Shown in pieces: positions 1-13,700 of a stretch of DNA of 64,000 bases. Location of the stretch: assembly GCA_013339895.1 (NCBI GenBank), contig JABACO010000009.1:8877188-8941187 (forward strand), written 5' to 3'. The notes below the pieces were generated by a model. It saw only the letters and a list, made by a program, of their open reading frames with translations. It did not search any database and was not told the origin of the DNA. Each line of letters opens with the position of its first letter. Within the stretch, counting starts at the first letter, position 1. The position numbers and the translations under genes are program-made. This stretch comes from Ephydatia muelleri (taxonomy: Eukaryota; Porifera; Demospongiae; Spongillida; Spongillidae).

Positions 1-1706
1 GCTAGGGAAAAGAAAACAAGGAACTCATACATCTGCCAAGAGTTTGCAGCTGATTTGTACACTGTTTTTACTATTAACACCAGCAATGACATAGTTAACA
101 CTCACCCTCCTTGCTTCTGCTACCTTTGCAAACTGGTGCTGGATAAATGCCTGCTACATGTAGCACAAGATCAGCAGCAGCTCACACCATTCAGATGCAT
201 AGTCCCTTTTGAGTGGAAGCCACCGCACACTGCAGTTGACTGTGGGGTATAGTAGTGAATAAATACACATTTTAAAAACATTCCTGTTCACTTTTTTTTT
301 CTTAATTACATTCAGATCTGCCATCCTAACCCACTAAGGGATAAAACATCACCACCTTGTGGTCGCCCAGCCACACACAGCCCACAGAAGATCATTGCAG
401 GCATTCGAGCAATAGCCCCTCCCACTGAATCCTTACAGGATGACCACTTACTGGGCAGTTCCAACAATCCAGCAATCCTGGAGCAACTGCAGTGTCCCAT
501 ATGCCTGAAGATTTTACACCAGCCTCTGGAGCTCCCATGTAGGGCACTGGTGTGCACTGCCTGTCTGGTCGAGTGATTCAAAGTGTTCAATTGTAGTGGG
601 GTCAAGTGTCCATGCTGCTTCCATGACACTCCAATAACTGCACCCGAGCTAAAGGCAGCACCACTATTGATCCAGACACTGTTGAGGGACATAGTACTCC
701 AGTGTCAAACCTGTAGGAAGGACATTAAGGCTTGCGAGTATGGCACACACCAGTGCAATGGTGAATCAACGAAGGCTGACCTGCAGGCAGCATTTCGTGT
801 GCTCAGAAGGTTGGCTTCCCGCACTCCCTCTCAGTCAATTACGATTCCCACTGGAGGAACAGTTAAGCATATTATCAATTCCATGACATCATAATAATAC
901 ACATGTACGTACCGCATTAGCCCCTCACATTTATGCACAACACCACCAAAGTCACAAACAAAGAGTTTGCTGTTCATGATGGTCCATTTGTGCAAGGTCT
1001 GGACAATGCCCTCCAGTCATTTGGTGTCCATAGACAACAATACTTTGGGGGCACATTTGCTGGAAACAACATTCACAAGGCACTCAAGGTTCGAATTGTA
1101 ATTAAATACAGTTTTTTTTTACCAACTACATTCTCATTAGCCCTCAAACGTTGAATGTTTAAGCAGCTGCATGGTGGAGGTGGCTAAAGCAAAGTGCCCT
1201 GCCCTAGTAGCCTCTGCTACCAGGGAGCAGACAAGGTTTAGGCGATCTCTATCCCTACTAGGGCAGTGCCACCAGATTTATGATCAAAATTACATTCATG
1301 AATCCCAATGTAATGAGCTGGGTAAGTGAATAAATGTATTCAAAATGATACTGCCTGTAGTATGTACATTGTACAGTGTATCAACAGAAACTCTAATAGC
1401 ACACTTTATGGAGGACTTCAGGTCTTCATTCCCTGACTCCTCCATACCAGTTAAAATGCACATGCTTGAAGAGCACACAGTGCCATGGGCCAGGAAAACG
1501 CATGTTGGATTTGGCCTCCTGGGAGAACAGGGGGCTGAATCCATACATGCAAGGTTCAACAGTCTACAAAGGACGTACCACTCAATACCTGACAAGGTTC
1601 AACAATTGGTGCTAATGGCTAATGGTAAAGGAGCATCTCCTCTCCGTGGCTCCACAAAATGTGGCAGCGATCCCCCCTCCTACCAAGCGAATCAAGCAAT
1701 GACATG
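1..1706 (+). pseudogene. RING/zinc-finger transposon-type gene (N-terminal-RAG1-like), degenerate, block A
   Basis: An open Cys-rich stretch (1-247, cut by the window edge) ends at a GT. From about 316 a second block carries a RING-like array: CPICLKILHQPLELPC, then CTACLVE, then CPCC and CQTCRKDIKACEYGTHQC. The Trp codon expected after CLVE is TGA (574-576). Only ~40 bp later come C-terminal pieces: a block ending in GGTFAGNNIHKALK (933-1088), a block ending at a GT near 1321, and one with GFGLLGEQGAESIHARFN (about 1380-1706) whose last ~25 residues (EHLLSVAPQN..., stop near 1703) need a frame change. Known family features: this layout recalls N-RAG-TP-type elements, which encode a RAG1-N-terminus-like RING protein. 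I infer an internally deleted, dead copy. The family name is from memory and unverified. Confidence 0.55.
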
Positions 1707-2936
1707 ATCGCTATTCTCGCGTAACTTTGGTATTAAAAATCACTGGCAAAAAAAAAAGGTTGGCTTTTAGCAAATACAACTATAAGGTAGTACCTTCTAA
1801 CTCCTTTAAGATTCAGCTTTGGTTTCGACTTTCTATCGGTTGGGAACATAGATAATTCGCTTCCAACAGGAGAGGTACATCGAGAGTTACCCGCTTTCAC
1901 GAGCTATAACGCGCCGTGGCAACGAAAGTGTACCATGAGGTAATGACTATAAATAGAACAAAGATGCTGGCTTTATTTCGTGTTTTCAAATGGCGACAAT
2001 AACCAACCTGTTTTGTGCTGGCTCACGTTTTTGTTCTACCTTGGGGTTGTCATGGGCGTTGCTAAGGCATACGTAAGGCACTACGTAATCATTTCAATAT
2101 TTCGGGTAACTAACCTAGTGTCCACAAAATGTATGGCCGCAAACAGCCGTGGCAAGCAAGTGATAATGCTCTTTCTTTGATGTATTAATATGACGCGAAC
2201 GGTCTGGCGAATGGGTATATAGGGTGGAAACATTGTTGCAGATGTCTGGTCAAGTCTGCATTGCTGCAGCCTCCGCTTCAACCAAAGCTGTCATCAGTTT
2301 GTCATACGATGGTTTGCTCTCCCTATATCCTTCCGCAGACTGGCTGAATGATTCTCTCTTAAAATCCACCCCACCATGGTGCCTTCTCAGGGATGAAAGA
2401 CCACTCAATGCCGGTAAGTTAGCACTAACAAGTAGTGTTAGCAGAGTGCTGAAAATCATTTAACATGCATGGAGGGACCCTATTACCGTACCCAATTATT
2501 ATTATTTTTTTAACTTTATTATTAGCGGGCGAAGCCAATTAGCGTTTCTGCGTTGCGGGAAAGCGTTCTTTGTAAACAATTCCCGCCAAATTGACAAACA
2601 AAAAGGCTTACCTCTGAACAAATGTGTACAAAAACGTTAACAGTTTATAGATAACGAAGTGGCTTTTGGAATCAGTAGTACTGAGCTGTGGCGCAATATC
2701 GAAAGAGTGTCTATAAGGACGTGACTTAAAATCCTCTTAGCGGAGCTCACACTAACGCGCATGCGCCAACGACTGCGGCCGTAAAATATCTCGTACCCAG
2801 ACTTCGTGATCTATATATAATATCAAATGCAGGAGGAAGGAAACATTTGACTGACAGCAATAAAAAAAAAAAAAGGAAAACATCAAAAACTAAACAGTTG
2901 GTAATCATAGAAAGTGAAATACAAATCAATTCCGCC
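1707..2936. other. Intergenic; one unrecognised ORF
   Basis: No recognised gene. A + strand ORF at 2242-2413 (starts MSGQVCIAAASAS) stops exactly at a consensus donor GTAAGT (2414 onward), so it could be a first coding exon, but no continuation was found and the peptide is not recognised. The same ORF is at 34242-34413 in block B. The stretch also serves as the 3' flank of the minus-strand LRRK1-like gene (stop 2937-2939). Around 2490-2530 it is AT-rich with TTTATT, which reads AATAAA on the minus strand, a possible poly(A) signal. Confidence 0.4.
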
Positions 2937-5900
2937 TCATGCGCACGTGTCCGATCCTTCTGACAACATCGCCGACTTCTTCGCCGAGAAATCTTCAATC
3001 GTCTTGTGACTCCAAGCCTCCCATATCGTGAGGTCCTGGTGCGCCCGTAAACCTTCGTCGACGGCCGCCCCAGCCCTCCGTACCTCCACGGGCTCAAGCC
3101 ACTGCGACGACACGACGTACTCTCCGCCCACCACCACCAACTTATGGTACGACCGGTTCCCGTACTTTTCGCAGTCCTCCGTCGCCAGTCGGGCCAGGAC
3201 CTTTCCGTGACCCTCCCTCCCGGAGACGTCGACGACGAGGACGTCGCCCATTCCTCTGGCGACCCACAGCGTCTCGTCCACCAGCACCATGGACGTGGTT
3301 CGCGTCGATCCGTGGTGGCGACGCAAGACCCTGTTCCTCGCCGCCGAATCGGCGTACCCGGGCCTCGCCTGCCGCTGCTGATGACCTTCCGTCACGATGG
3401 GCTGCAGTCTGGGGCGTGGCTTAGTGCCCCTGAGGGTCCGGCGCGTCTTTCTCTGCGTAAAGGGGGACGAGGTCGCCCGGACTTCGAACGCTGTCGAGCC
3501 CATCAATTCCGACGTCTCCGGCGGATCCGCGGACTCCGACTCCGGTTTCTGGTCCTGATCTGGAGCGGAAAGCGTCTTCGTCGGGTCGTCCGGATCGTAC
3601 AGGTCCTCGAACTTTAACGCCTTGCTGACGACGGAGCCGCCCGTGGGATCGATCTGGGAGCAGTCGTATACCCTCACGAGGGCGCAAGTCCGCGAGTCCC
3701 ACTCCATGACGCAAGACGAGTGCCGCCCCACCCCCCAGACAGTCCTGCCGTCCGAGACCAGCTCGTTCACGAGCGACATCCTCCGGATGAAGACGGGTAT
3801 CTGCTGAAGGACCTTGAGGTTGACGCTGTCCACCACGGTGATGTTGTTGCCGCACCCGCACCACAGACGGTCGCTCCCCACGAAGACCATGCACTTGGCG
3901 GACTTGCTCACGTCCGCGAGACGGAGGATGAGGGGCTCCGCCCAGTCCTGGGCCTCGGCGGCGAACTCGTTGTCGCAGACGACCTTGCACGCTTCGGGGA
4001 TCAACTCGGCGTCTCCTGTTGTGGCCGAGGGACCACTGACACTCGTGCGAGAGAATATGCACAGCCTGCCGTTGGCCAGCGAAGCAAAGACCCTTTTGAC
4101 CTGAAACGGGAAGCATATAGCCAATTAATCATGCACAATGACAAACTATCACCTGCGAGCTAATATTGATATGAATAAGGAATTACACGTATCCTTAGCA
4201 AACCTTAACTGGCTAGAAGCCTGCAGTATAAATGGTGGTTTGTCTTATGTAGGACTTTATGGTATGATCCATTAATTCAGCAAATGCAAATTATCCAACA
4301 ACAATTTCAACTTGACATGCCACCTAAATGCAAACATCAGCACAAACTCTGGTGTCCACACACACACACACACACACACAACACACACACACACACACAC
4401 ACACACACCCATACCTTCCCTTCTTCCACATCAGTTGTGAGGGACAAGACGGCATCCTTGACAACGAATGACCATAGGCACTGTGGGTCTCCCACTGTCC
4501 TGTATCCATACACCTGAATCTCACATTGCTAGTCAGAACAAGCCATCATTACCACCACAACAGACACACCACACCCACTACACTTACCGATGTGCCTATC
4601 CAAATTCTTTTCTCTGTCTCACCAGTGGCAGTCATGGCGTACACACGCCCGCCGGGGGCTGGTTTTTCAGGTAGGTTGAACACCCCCTTGCGAGCGTCCA
4701 GTATGCTGAACTGTCTCTCCCCCTCCTGCTTGGCCCAGGTCCAAATGGCGTAGCTCTTGGGAGCTTTGTCCTCCTTGATGGCAGGGCGGGCGTAGATGGT
4801 GTCTATCTTCTGGAGCGGGTGGTCCCTGCATCGCGTGATGGTGTGCTTTCGACAGAGGAAGCCTGGCTCACACATCCGTGTCACTACCTGTATGTGTGTG
4901 TGTGTGTGTGAGTGTGTGTGTGTCACAGACGAAAGTAAGCACCTCCCCTTCTAGATGCCGGGTGTGGTTCTGACCTCATTCGCTGAGGGTCTCTCAGCTG
5001 CGGTCTGCTTCCAACAGTCAAACATGAGATCGATCATGCCGGGAAAGGAAGGTTCCAGATTCCCGTCTTGTAGGAGTGGCCTGTCTCCCTTGGAGACTGC
5101 TTTGTTGAGCTCTTGCATGGTTGTGAGGTTCTCAAAGGGTCTCTGTCCCGTAAGGAGCTCAAACAGAAGCATAGCAAAGGAGAATATGTCAACCTGATGA
5201 CGACATGTGTGTGTGTGTGAATGTGTGAGGTAGTGTGTGGGATATGTGTGTGTATGGGTGTGTGGGGTGTATAAGTAGAGGTACATGTGGTGTGGTGAGG
5301 TCAGAGTGCACAACATGTTGCATGTGAAGGTGTGTGCATATGTGGAGAGGTATAGATATGTTCAGTTGGTAGATTAGAAATTTGACAGTGTGTGTGCATG
5401 TGAGTGTGTGTGTCAATGTGTGCATTATGTGTGCGTATGTGAAAATGAAGGTGAGATGCACATATGAGCATGTGGATGAGGCGTGGGGTGGGATCTTAAT
5501 GTGCAAGTGAGTACACACCTTCTCGTCAAAGGCTTGGTCCTCCCCTCTTCTTCGAATGGCTTCAGGTGCGAGGTACCCTGGCGTTCCCTCCTCCCCCTTC
5601 ACCCCTCCCGGGTTGGCAAACCGAGAGATGCCATAGTCTGCCAGCTTGACATTGACTACACGAGGGAGTGGGGAGGAGGAGGTCTGATAACTGAAGCACT
5701 GTGCACCACCATTGTACATTACATCATACACAGAATACATTACATCACCTACATGCTTACATGTACACCATCGATGACATAAGGAAAAGAAGGGGCGGGG
5801 CAAAAGAGGGAGGGGCACGATGGGTAACATGATAACTAGAACCTAAAAATTAATTAAACACTACCATACCATTTGGCGGTAGTTATTAATATTTATACAT

Positions 5901-8900
5901 GTAGTTATGATGAGAGGTTGGGGAGGGGACGGAAGACTGGAATGGGGAGGAGGGGCTGGGAGGGAGGTGGGAGAAGCGAGGGAGATGCACCTGGTGTTTG
6001 CAAAACCTACCAGTGTCATTTGGTTCCAAAGACCACACCAAGATGTTGTCTGACTTCAAATCACGGTACACGATACCTTTCCCGTGAAGGTAGCGAAGAG
6101 CAAGGATGACCTAAGGGTGTACAAAGGAGCGTGAAGGAGTGTACGTTGTGAGTTGCGTAGAGGAGATGCGCATGTGGAGAGGGGTACACACGCCCACAAA
6201 AAATAAATAAAACAAAAGCGCTCGCTCATCACCGCCGTGCACCCTCTTACCTGCAGAGCTATCTTTGTCGACATCATGTGACCCAGCACCCCTCCCGGCA
6301 TGCGCGGCACAGTGATGGCTGCGTCAGCCTGCGAGGACTTGATGACGTCAATGCGCTTGTCCAGGATCCCAAAAAGGCTCCCTAGGGGGGCAAACTCGAT
6401 CACGATGCACATGGGACGCAGGGAGACCCCCAGGAGGGACACGATGTTGGGATGGGAGAGCTCGGCCAAGACGGAGACCTCCTGTCTGAGGTCTCTGAAC
6501 AGCTGGAGGGCGTCAGTGGAGGAGACTCCCCCTTCCTCTGGCCCCCTTCTGGAGGCCCCATTCTCCATCTCTGCTTGGGTCAGGAACTCCTTTATGGCCA
6601 CTGTCTCCCTCTTGTATTTCCCCCGGTACACGGCACCTGGTGACAGACACGTACTGGTCACACGTAATGGTCACATCACCACACACATAACGGTCACATA
6701 ACGGTCACATAACGGTCACATAACGGTCACATCACCACACACGTAACAGACACGTAACGGTCACATCACCACACACGTAACAGACACGTAACGGTCACAT
6801 CAACACACACGTAACAGACACGTAACAGTCACTTCACCACACACGTAACAGTCACATCACCACACACGTAACAGTCACATCACCACACCAGGTACACATT
6901 CTGCTAAAGCGCTAAGTTTAGAACATTTAGGAAAGAATGGAAAAAAACAAGAAAATGAGTGGATTGGAGAGAACATAGCAACACGAAGAAATAATGACAA
7001 ATGATGGCCAACATGCACGTAAGTTTAGAAAATAGTATCATTTTGTGCTGTCTTGGGGCAATTGGACAGAGCTGCCTTCTGTGTATAACTTCTAAACTTA
7101 TACATTCGTGAACTTTACGCTCTCAAAATTATACGAAATTCAAATTCAAATTCAATGCTCACATGTGAAAGCAACAACTTATCTACAATCCCACACACAC
7201 CCTAACCTGAACCCCCCCTTCCGAGGACGTTGGCAGGATCCTTGGGGTTAAAATCAAACTGACTGTGGTCCACCTTCATGTCGTCCGGTAGGTCGGTGAG
7301 GAGGAGGTCTGGGACCAAGTGGGTGAGGGGGACCCTGACCCTGTAGCTGTGCACCTGGATGCTGTCCCCGGCCAGCGCCTCAGCCGCACACCGCTCAAGG
7401 CTGAAAACCAACACCTCCCCATGGGGTTCCTGGGAGCCGGCAAAGAGATTCCAGCCCCCCGACCTCCTGGGGGTCTGCTCGACCTCAGGGGGGCAGAGCT
7501 GGGTTGGGACCCTCCACATAACCAGACGTTGAACTAGGCAAATTCCCTCTACATCAAAGTCATTGAGCCCTGAGAGGGGTTTTGGGGAGGAGGAGGAGGT
7601 TTTCAAAGGGTTAATAGATTGAGAGTTCAAAAGGTTGCAGTAAAGTAAGTTTCACTTAATGACCAATATGAGCAACTGTACCATCTGATGCCTTATTCCT
7701 TGATGGGTAGGAGATTAGGGCAGGTGTTACTATTGACCCCAGTTCAGGTCAAGGCTTTTCGAGTCAACCCCAAGATACCGTACACATGCCCCCTCAGGGC
7801 TCAGCTTAGTGCCTCCTCCCCATCCCATCCATATGCCTCCTCCCATCCCATCCATATGCCTCCTCCCCATCCCATTCATATGCCTCCTCCCCATCCCATC
7901 CTCTCGCACCTGGAAACCACTCGTCGATGAGGGAGTCCAGCTGGTCCACCACGTAGCCCATGGCAGAGAAGTCTTCGTTGTCCGACCACACGGTGATGTC
8001 CACGCCACTGGTTTCGGCTGGCGTCCCATCAATCCCGTCACCAACAAGGATGGCCGAGGCCTCAAACATCCTGCCAATGGAAACACCTGAAAGCTCTGTG
8101 GAAGGAAAATGGAACAGTTATAGCCACCATGCGCACACCTAGACACACATATAAGTCCATATGCACACTGCAGTCGCACTAGCACACACCCACTGTCAAC
8201 CAGCACACACACCTTCACATCAGTCACACCCACTGTCACACCAGCCACACCCACTGTCTCACCAGCACACACCTTCACACCAGTACACATGCGCACACCA
8301 CCAACCTGATGTCATGGGTTGTGTCGATTCCACCAAAAACTTTCCAGTCGTGTGAGACACCAGAATCCCCCGCCTCCAATAAATGACACCAGACCCAGCA
8401 CGCTGGTTGTCTTCCACGAGCCCTGACCGCTTCAAGTTGATGATGAGACGTGAGATGAGGCGACTCCAGAACCCACTGGGGGCGTACGCCATCTTGTACC
8501 TCCTCCTGATGCAGACCACAGCATCTGATACCACAGGGTACGCTTCCCTCTCAGCAGAGCTGTTGGAACCAGTCCAGGGCAGAGCTGATGGCTCCATGTC
8601 GTACTTTGGAACCGGTTGGGGCTCCACAAAACTAAGGATCGGCCTTTGGACTGGTAACATGGAGGGGATGAGGCGTTGGCCGTTGCCTAGCGACAGGGCT
8701 ATCTCAAATCGCTCCAAAAGCTGCAGGTACTGCTGAAAGAACTGGCTTGGGAAGCGCTTGCTGTCTCTGAAGATGAAGGCAACACTGGACTCATTTAGGA
8801 TGCCATTGTGTACAAAGGCTTGCTTCTCGGGTACAGTAACAACCTCAGCAAGCATGTCTGCCAGCCAGATGGGGTCAATGAAGTAGAGATTGTTGAGGCC

Positions 8901-8980
8901 TCTGAGGTGGTCATTGTAGTGAAGAAGGACTCCGTTGTCATGGAGAAACTGGGCAGCTGCAGTAGGGGGGGGGGGGGGGG

Positions 8981-9044
<64 letters not shown>

Positions 9045-10695
9045 TCACACTGGGAGAGGATGTTAAGTCTTCACACATTACCAACTGAGAGCTCCTCAGG
9101 GTCAATCAGATCACGATTAGGATCAACCATGTCATTGTTAGGTATCCTCTCAGCCAGGGCAACAAACTCCTTCTGGTTAAGTACAGGAGGTATCTCCTTG
9201 GCCTGGCAGTTCTTCACTTCCTCAGAAATGACCTTCTGAAGGGCAACGTAACTAGCAGGTACCTAGGAGAGGAGGAGGAGGGGAAAGAGGAACAGAAAAT
9301 GAAAGAAAAAGTGTAGATATATAACAAATGCCTGTGTAAAACAGAGCTCTATGTTTTTATTTGTGTGTCATGTGACTTGCCTGCATGCCAATGATAAATT
9401 CATGTGTGTCATGGTCTTTGGCTTGAATGGCTGCATTGTGTATTTCCATTTGGAGCTCTCTGATGCCTTCCTTAGTCACACTGGATACGGTCATCACACT
9501 GAAAGTGAAAGCTGCCATAGTAGACATGCATCCACATGTGCAAACACACAAAAAAACACATGTAGTACAATTACACTCCACATACACACACACACATGCA
9601 CACACATACAGATACATGTGCACACATGCACACACACATACATGTGCACACATGCACACACATATGCACACACACATGCACACACATGCAGACACATGCA
9701 CACACATGCACACACATGCACACTCACATGCACACACATGCATACACACATGCACATATACACACACATGCACACACACATATAGATACATGTACACACA
9801 TGCACACACACATACACATATACACACACCTAAATGTAGGCATAAACATGATGCAGACACACATGTACACACATCACACGCAACACACTTGAACAACTGT
9901 GGAAATCCAACTTTGCCATAGATGGAGTGGATCTTCTGCTTGTAGTGTTCCCTCAGGTCCTTTGCCTTGGCAGAGGGAAGCTTGTCGTAGTGTGTCCCAA
10001 CTATGATCACTGGGGAGTGTGGAGCCCTTGACTGTGAAGGGGTAGGGCCAGAGGTAAAGAGGGAGGGGCCAGAGTAAAGAGGGAGGGGCCAGGGTAAAGA
10101 GGGAGGGGCCAAGGTAAAGAGGGAGAGGTCAGGGTAAAGAGGGAGAGGTCAGGTAAAGAGGGAGGGGCCAGGGTAAAGAGGGAGGGGCCAAGGTAAAGAG
10201 GGAGGGGCCGGCCAGGGTAAAGAGGGAGGGGCCAAGGTAAAGAGGGAGGGGCCAGGGTAAAGAGGGAGGGGCCAGGGTAAAGAGGGAGGGGCCAGGGTAC
10301 AAAGTGTGTGAGGAAATTAGCGACCATTGGTATCTGGGCTCTCTCTCTCTCTCTGTACCTGTATGTTGAGCAGCCATGGCTGGAGGTACTCAATACCTTT
10401 ATCCCCTTCCTCCATATTCCAGACAACAAGGTACAGTGTGTTCCTGGAGAGGAAGCACTGATGTGTGGCGTAGTACACCTCCTGACCAGCTAGGTCCCAT
10501 GTACTGAAGGCAACCTCCATCGCTTCCTAGATCAGGATATATGTGCAGATATCCACACACACAATGTAAAACACACATACACACACAAACATACCCACAC
10601 CACATACACACACATCACACCCCACACCACACACATGCACACACAAACACACACATAACACATACACACATACACATCACACCACACACCCCACA

Positions 10696-10773
<78 letters not shown>

Positions 10774-13700
10774 TCTCAATACAGAGTTCTCATGTATGTA
10801 TGTCAGCTCACCCTTGCATAGGTGCCCCTGTACTTCCTTGCAATGGCAGGAGTTGGAGGGACCACCCACTCCGACACGTTCACCCCCACCGTGGAGACGT
10901 TTGGCGGGAGAGGAGCACTAATGTCCCTGAGGACAGAGAGGAGGGTGGTCTTGCCCCTCCCCTGAAGACCCACAACCATCAGCTTCATGCGGTTGTAAGG
11001 GATGCAGTTCCGGTGCTGGGCCCTCAGGTAGGCCAGGAGGTGTTTGGTGGAACCGCTCCGGGACACGCCAGGGAGGAGATGGGGGGGGATGTTGGTGATG
11101 GTCAGGGAGTTGAGGATGAGCTCCCAGCAGTTGCGCAGTTGACCCAGCTTCAGTGGCAACACCTTGATGTCCGGATTGCTTCAAAAGAGAGAAATGAGTT
11201 GTTGTTGTTGTTGAATATAGCATTAAAAAAGAAAAAAATACATTCTATCTATGTAAACTTGGAGTGGGGTGCTTTTCTTACTCAAGGTTCCCAAAGCTTA
11301 GCTACAAGTCCCTTGTAGTAGACATATTACTAGTTATCTCACCATTGCACACCTCATAGCAAGAATGACACCATTTTGCAATGATTTTAATAACTCTTAA
11401 TAATACACCCAAGCCCCCAGAGCGACCTATCCAGGCCAATAGAAGGAACTCTTGGGAGAAATGTGACAGAAGAGGAGGAGAGAGAAGTGAGTGGAGGATG
11501 GAAGCACCAAAGAAGCAATGACAGACCAGACCATTAGGGTGCAGGGTGTGTGTGTGTGTGTGAGGGAGGCGTACAATTACTGGTACATACTAGCTCAGGG
11601 GATAGCACAGGGGGTACATACTAGCTCAGGGGATAGCACAGGGGGGTACATACTAGCTCAGGGGATAGCACAGGGGGTACATACTAGCTCAGGGGATAGC
11701 ACAGGGGGTACATACATGTACTAGCTCAGGGGATAGCAGCACAAGGGGTACATACTAGCTCAGGGGATAGCACAGGGGGTACATACTAGCACAGGGGGTA
11801 CATACTAGCTCAGGGGATAGCCCAGGGGGTACATACTAGCTCAGGGGATAGCACAGGGTACATACTAGCTCAGGGGATAGCACAGGGGGTACATACATGT
11901 ACTAGCTCAGGGGATAGCAGCACAAGGGGTACATACTCAGGGGATAGCAGCACAAGGGGTACATACTAGCTCAGGGGATAGCACAGGGGTACATACTAGC
12001 TCAGGGGATAGCACAGGGGGGTACATACTAGCTCAGGGGATAGCACAGGGTACATACTAGCTCAGGGGATAGCACAAGGGGTTACATTACTAGCTCAGGG
12101 GATAGCACAGGGGGTACATACTAGCTCAGGGGATAGCACAGGGGGTACCTACTAGCTCAGGGGATAGCAGCACAAGGGGTACATACTAGCTCAGGGGATA
12201 GCACAAGGGGGTACATACTAGCTCAGGTGGATAGCACAGGGGTACATACTAGCTCAGGGGATAGCACAGGGGGTACATACATGTACTAGCTCAGGGGATA
12301 GCACAGGGGGTACATACTAGCTCAGGGGATAGCAGCACAAGGGGTACATACTAGCTCAGGGGATAGCACAAGGGGTACATACTAGCTCAGGGGATAGCAC
12401 AGGGGGGTACATACTAGCTCAGGGGATAGCACAGGGGGGTACATACATGTACTAGCTCAGGGGATAGCACAGGGGGTACATACTAGCTCAGGGGATAGCA
12501 CAGGGGGTACATACTAGCTCAGGGGATAGCTCAGGGGATAGCACAGGGGGTACATACTAGCTCAGGGGGTAGCACAAGGGGTACATACTAGCTCAGGGGA
12601 TAGCAGCACAAGGGGTACATACTAGCTCAGGGGATAGCACAAGGGGTACCATACTAGCTCAGGGGATAGCACAGGGGTACATACTAGCTCAGGGGATAGC
12701 ACAGGGGGGTACATACATGTACTAGCTCAGGGGATAGCACAGGGGGGTACATACTAGCTCAGGGGATAGCACAGGGGGGTACATACTAGCTCAGGGGATA
12801 GCTCAGGGGATAGCACAGGGGGTACATACTAGCTCAGGGGGTTAGCACAAGGGGTACATACTAGCTCAGGGGATAGCACAGGGGGTACATACTAGCTCAG
12901 GGGATAGCACAGGGGTACATACTAGCACAGGGGTACATACTAGCTCAGGGGGTACATACTAGCTCAGGGGGTACGTACTTTGGGGGGGGGGTGGGGGGTC
13001 ACATACACACACTAGCGTACCCACTGATGTCAAGACGTGCCAAGCCTGTGAAGCCACCAATGTAGTCTGGAAGGAACTTGATTTTGTTGCTCTGCAGAAA
13101 CAAGGACTGCAGACAGCCAGACCAAAGCTCCACTGGGAGTTCCCGTGGAATGTCGTCCATTACTGAAGTTAGGGGAGGGGCTACCGTGTTCACCTTTCCC
13201 GTCAGGCGTTCTATTATGCCTGAAAAGACATTAGAATACGAGGGGATATTACAGGATATAAGGGATATGATAGGGTATTTCAGGATATGATTTGGATATG
13301 TCAGGATATCATTTAGATACATCCAGATACTAGAGCACATAAGGTTAATACAAAACATGCAACGAAGTTATTTGTGTGTGTGTGTTAAGGACACACCCAT
13401 CATGCACACACAACCACTCACTGATTCGTTGAGGGGGAGAAGGAGCAGAACTGTCCGGCTTGTGTGTCAGCAGCACCAACTGGTTGTGCGATAGGTTCAG
13501 TTTGTTCAGTCTGGTTCCCGTCCAAGAGTTGGTAGGGGGCAGGGTCTGGATCTGATTAGAGGAAAGGTCCAGAACGGTGATGTGAGAGAGTTCGGTGATG
13601 CTCCGTGATATCTCCTTAAGCTGGTTCTTTGATAGGTACAAGCGTTCCAGGGTGTGCATCCAATAGTTGGAGGCTCCGATTGGAAGGTCAGTCAAGTTGT

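Noticed and set aside
1-1706. Functional RAG1 recombinase
   Set aside because: Only a RING-like N-terminal part and an unrelated C-terminal domain are present; no RNase H-like core and several breaks.
3144-4163. Long ORFs antisense to and out of frame with the last LRRK1-like exon
   Set aside because: GC-rich shadow frames of a real coding exon; the same in block B (35029-36165).
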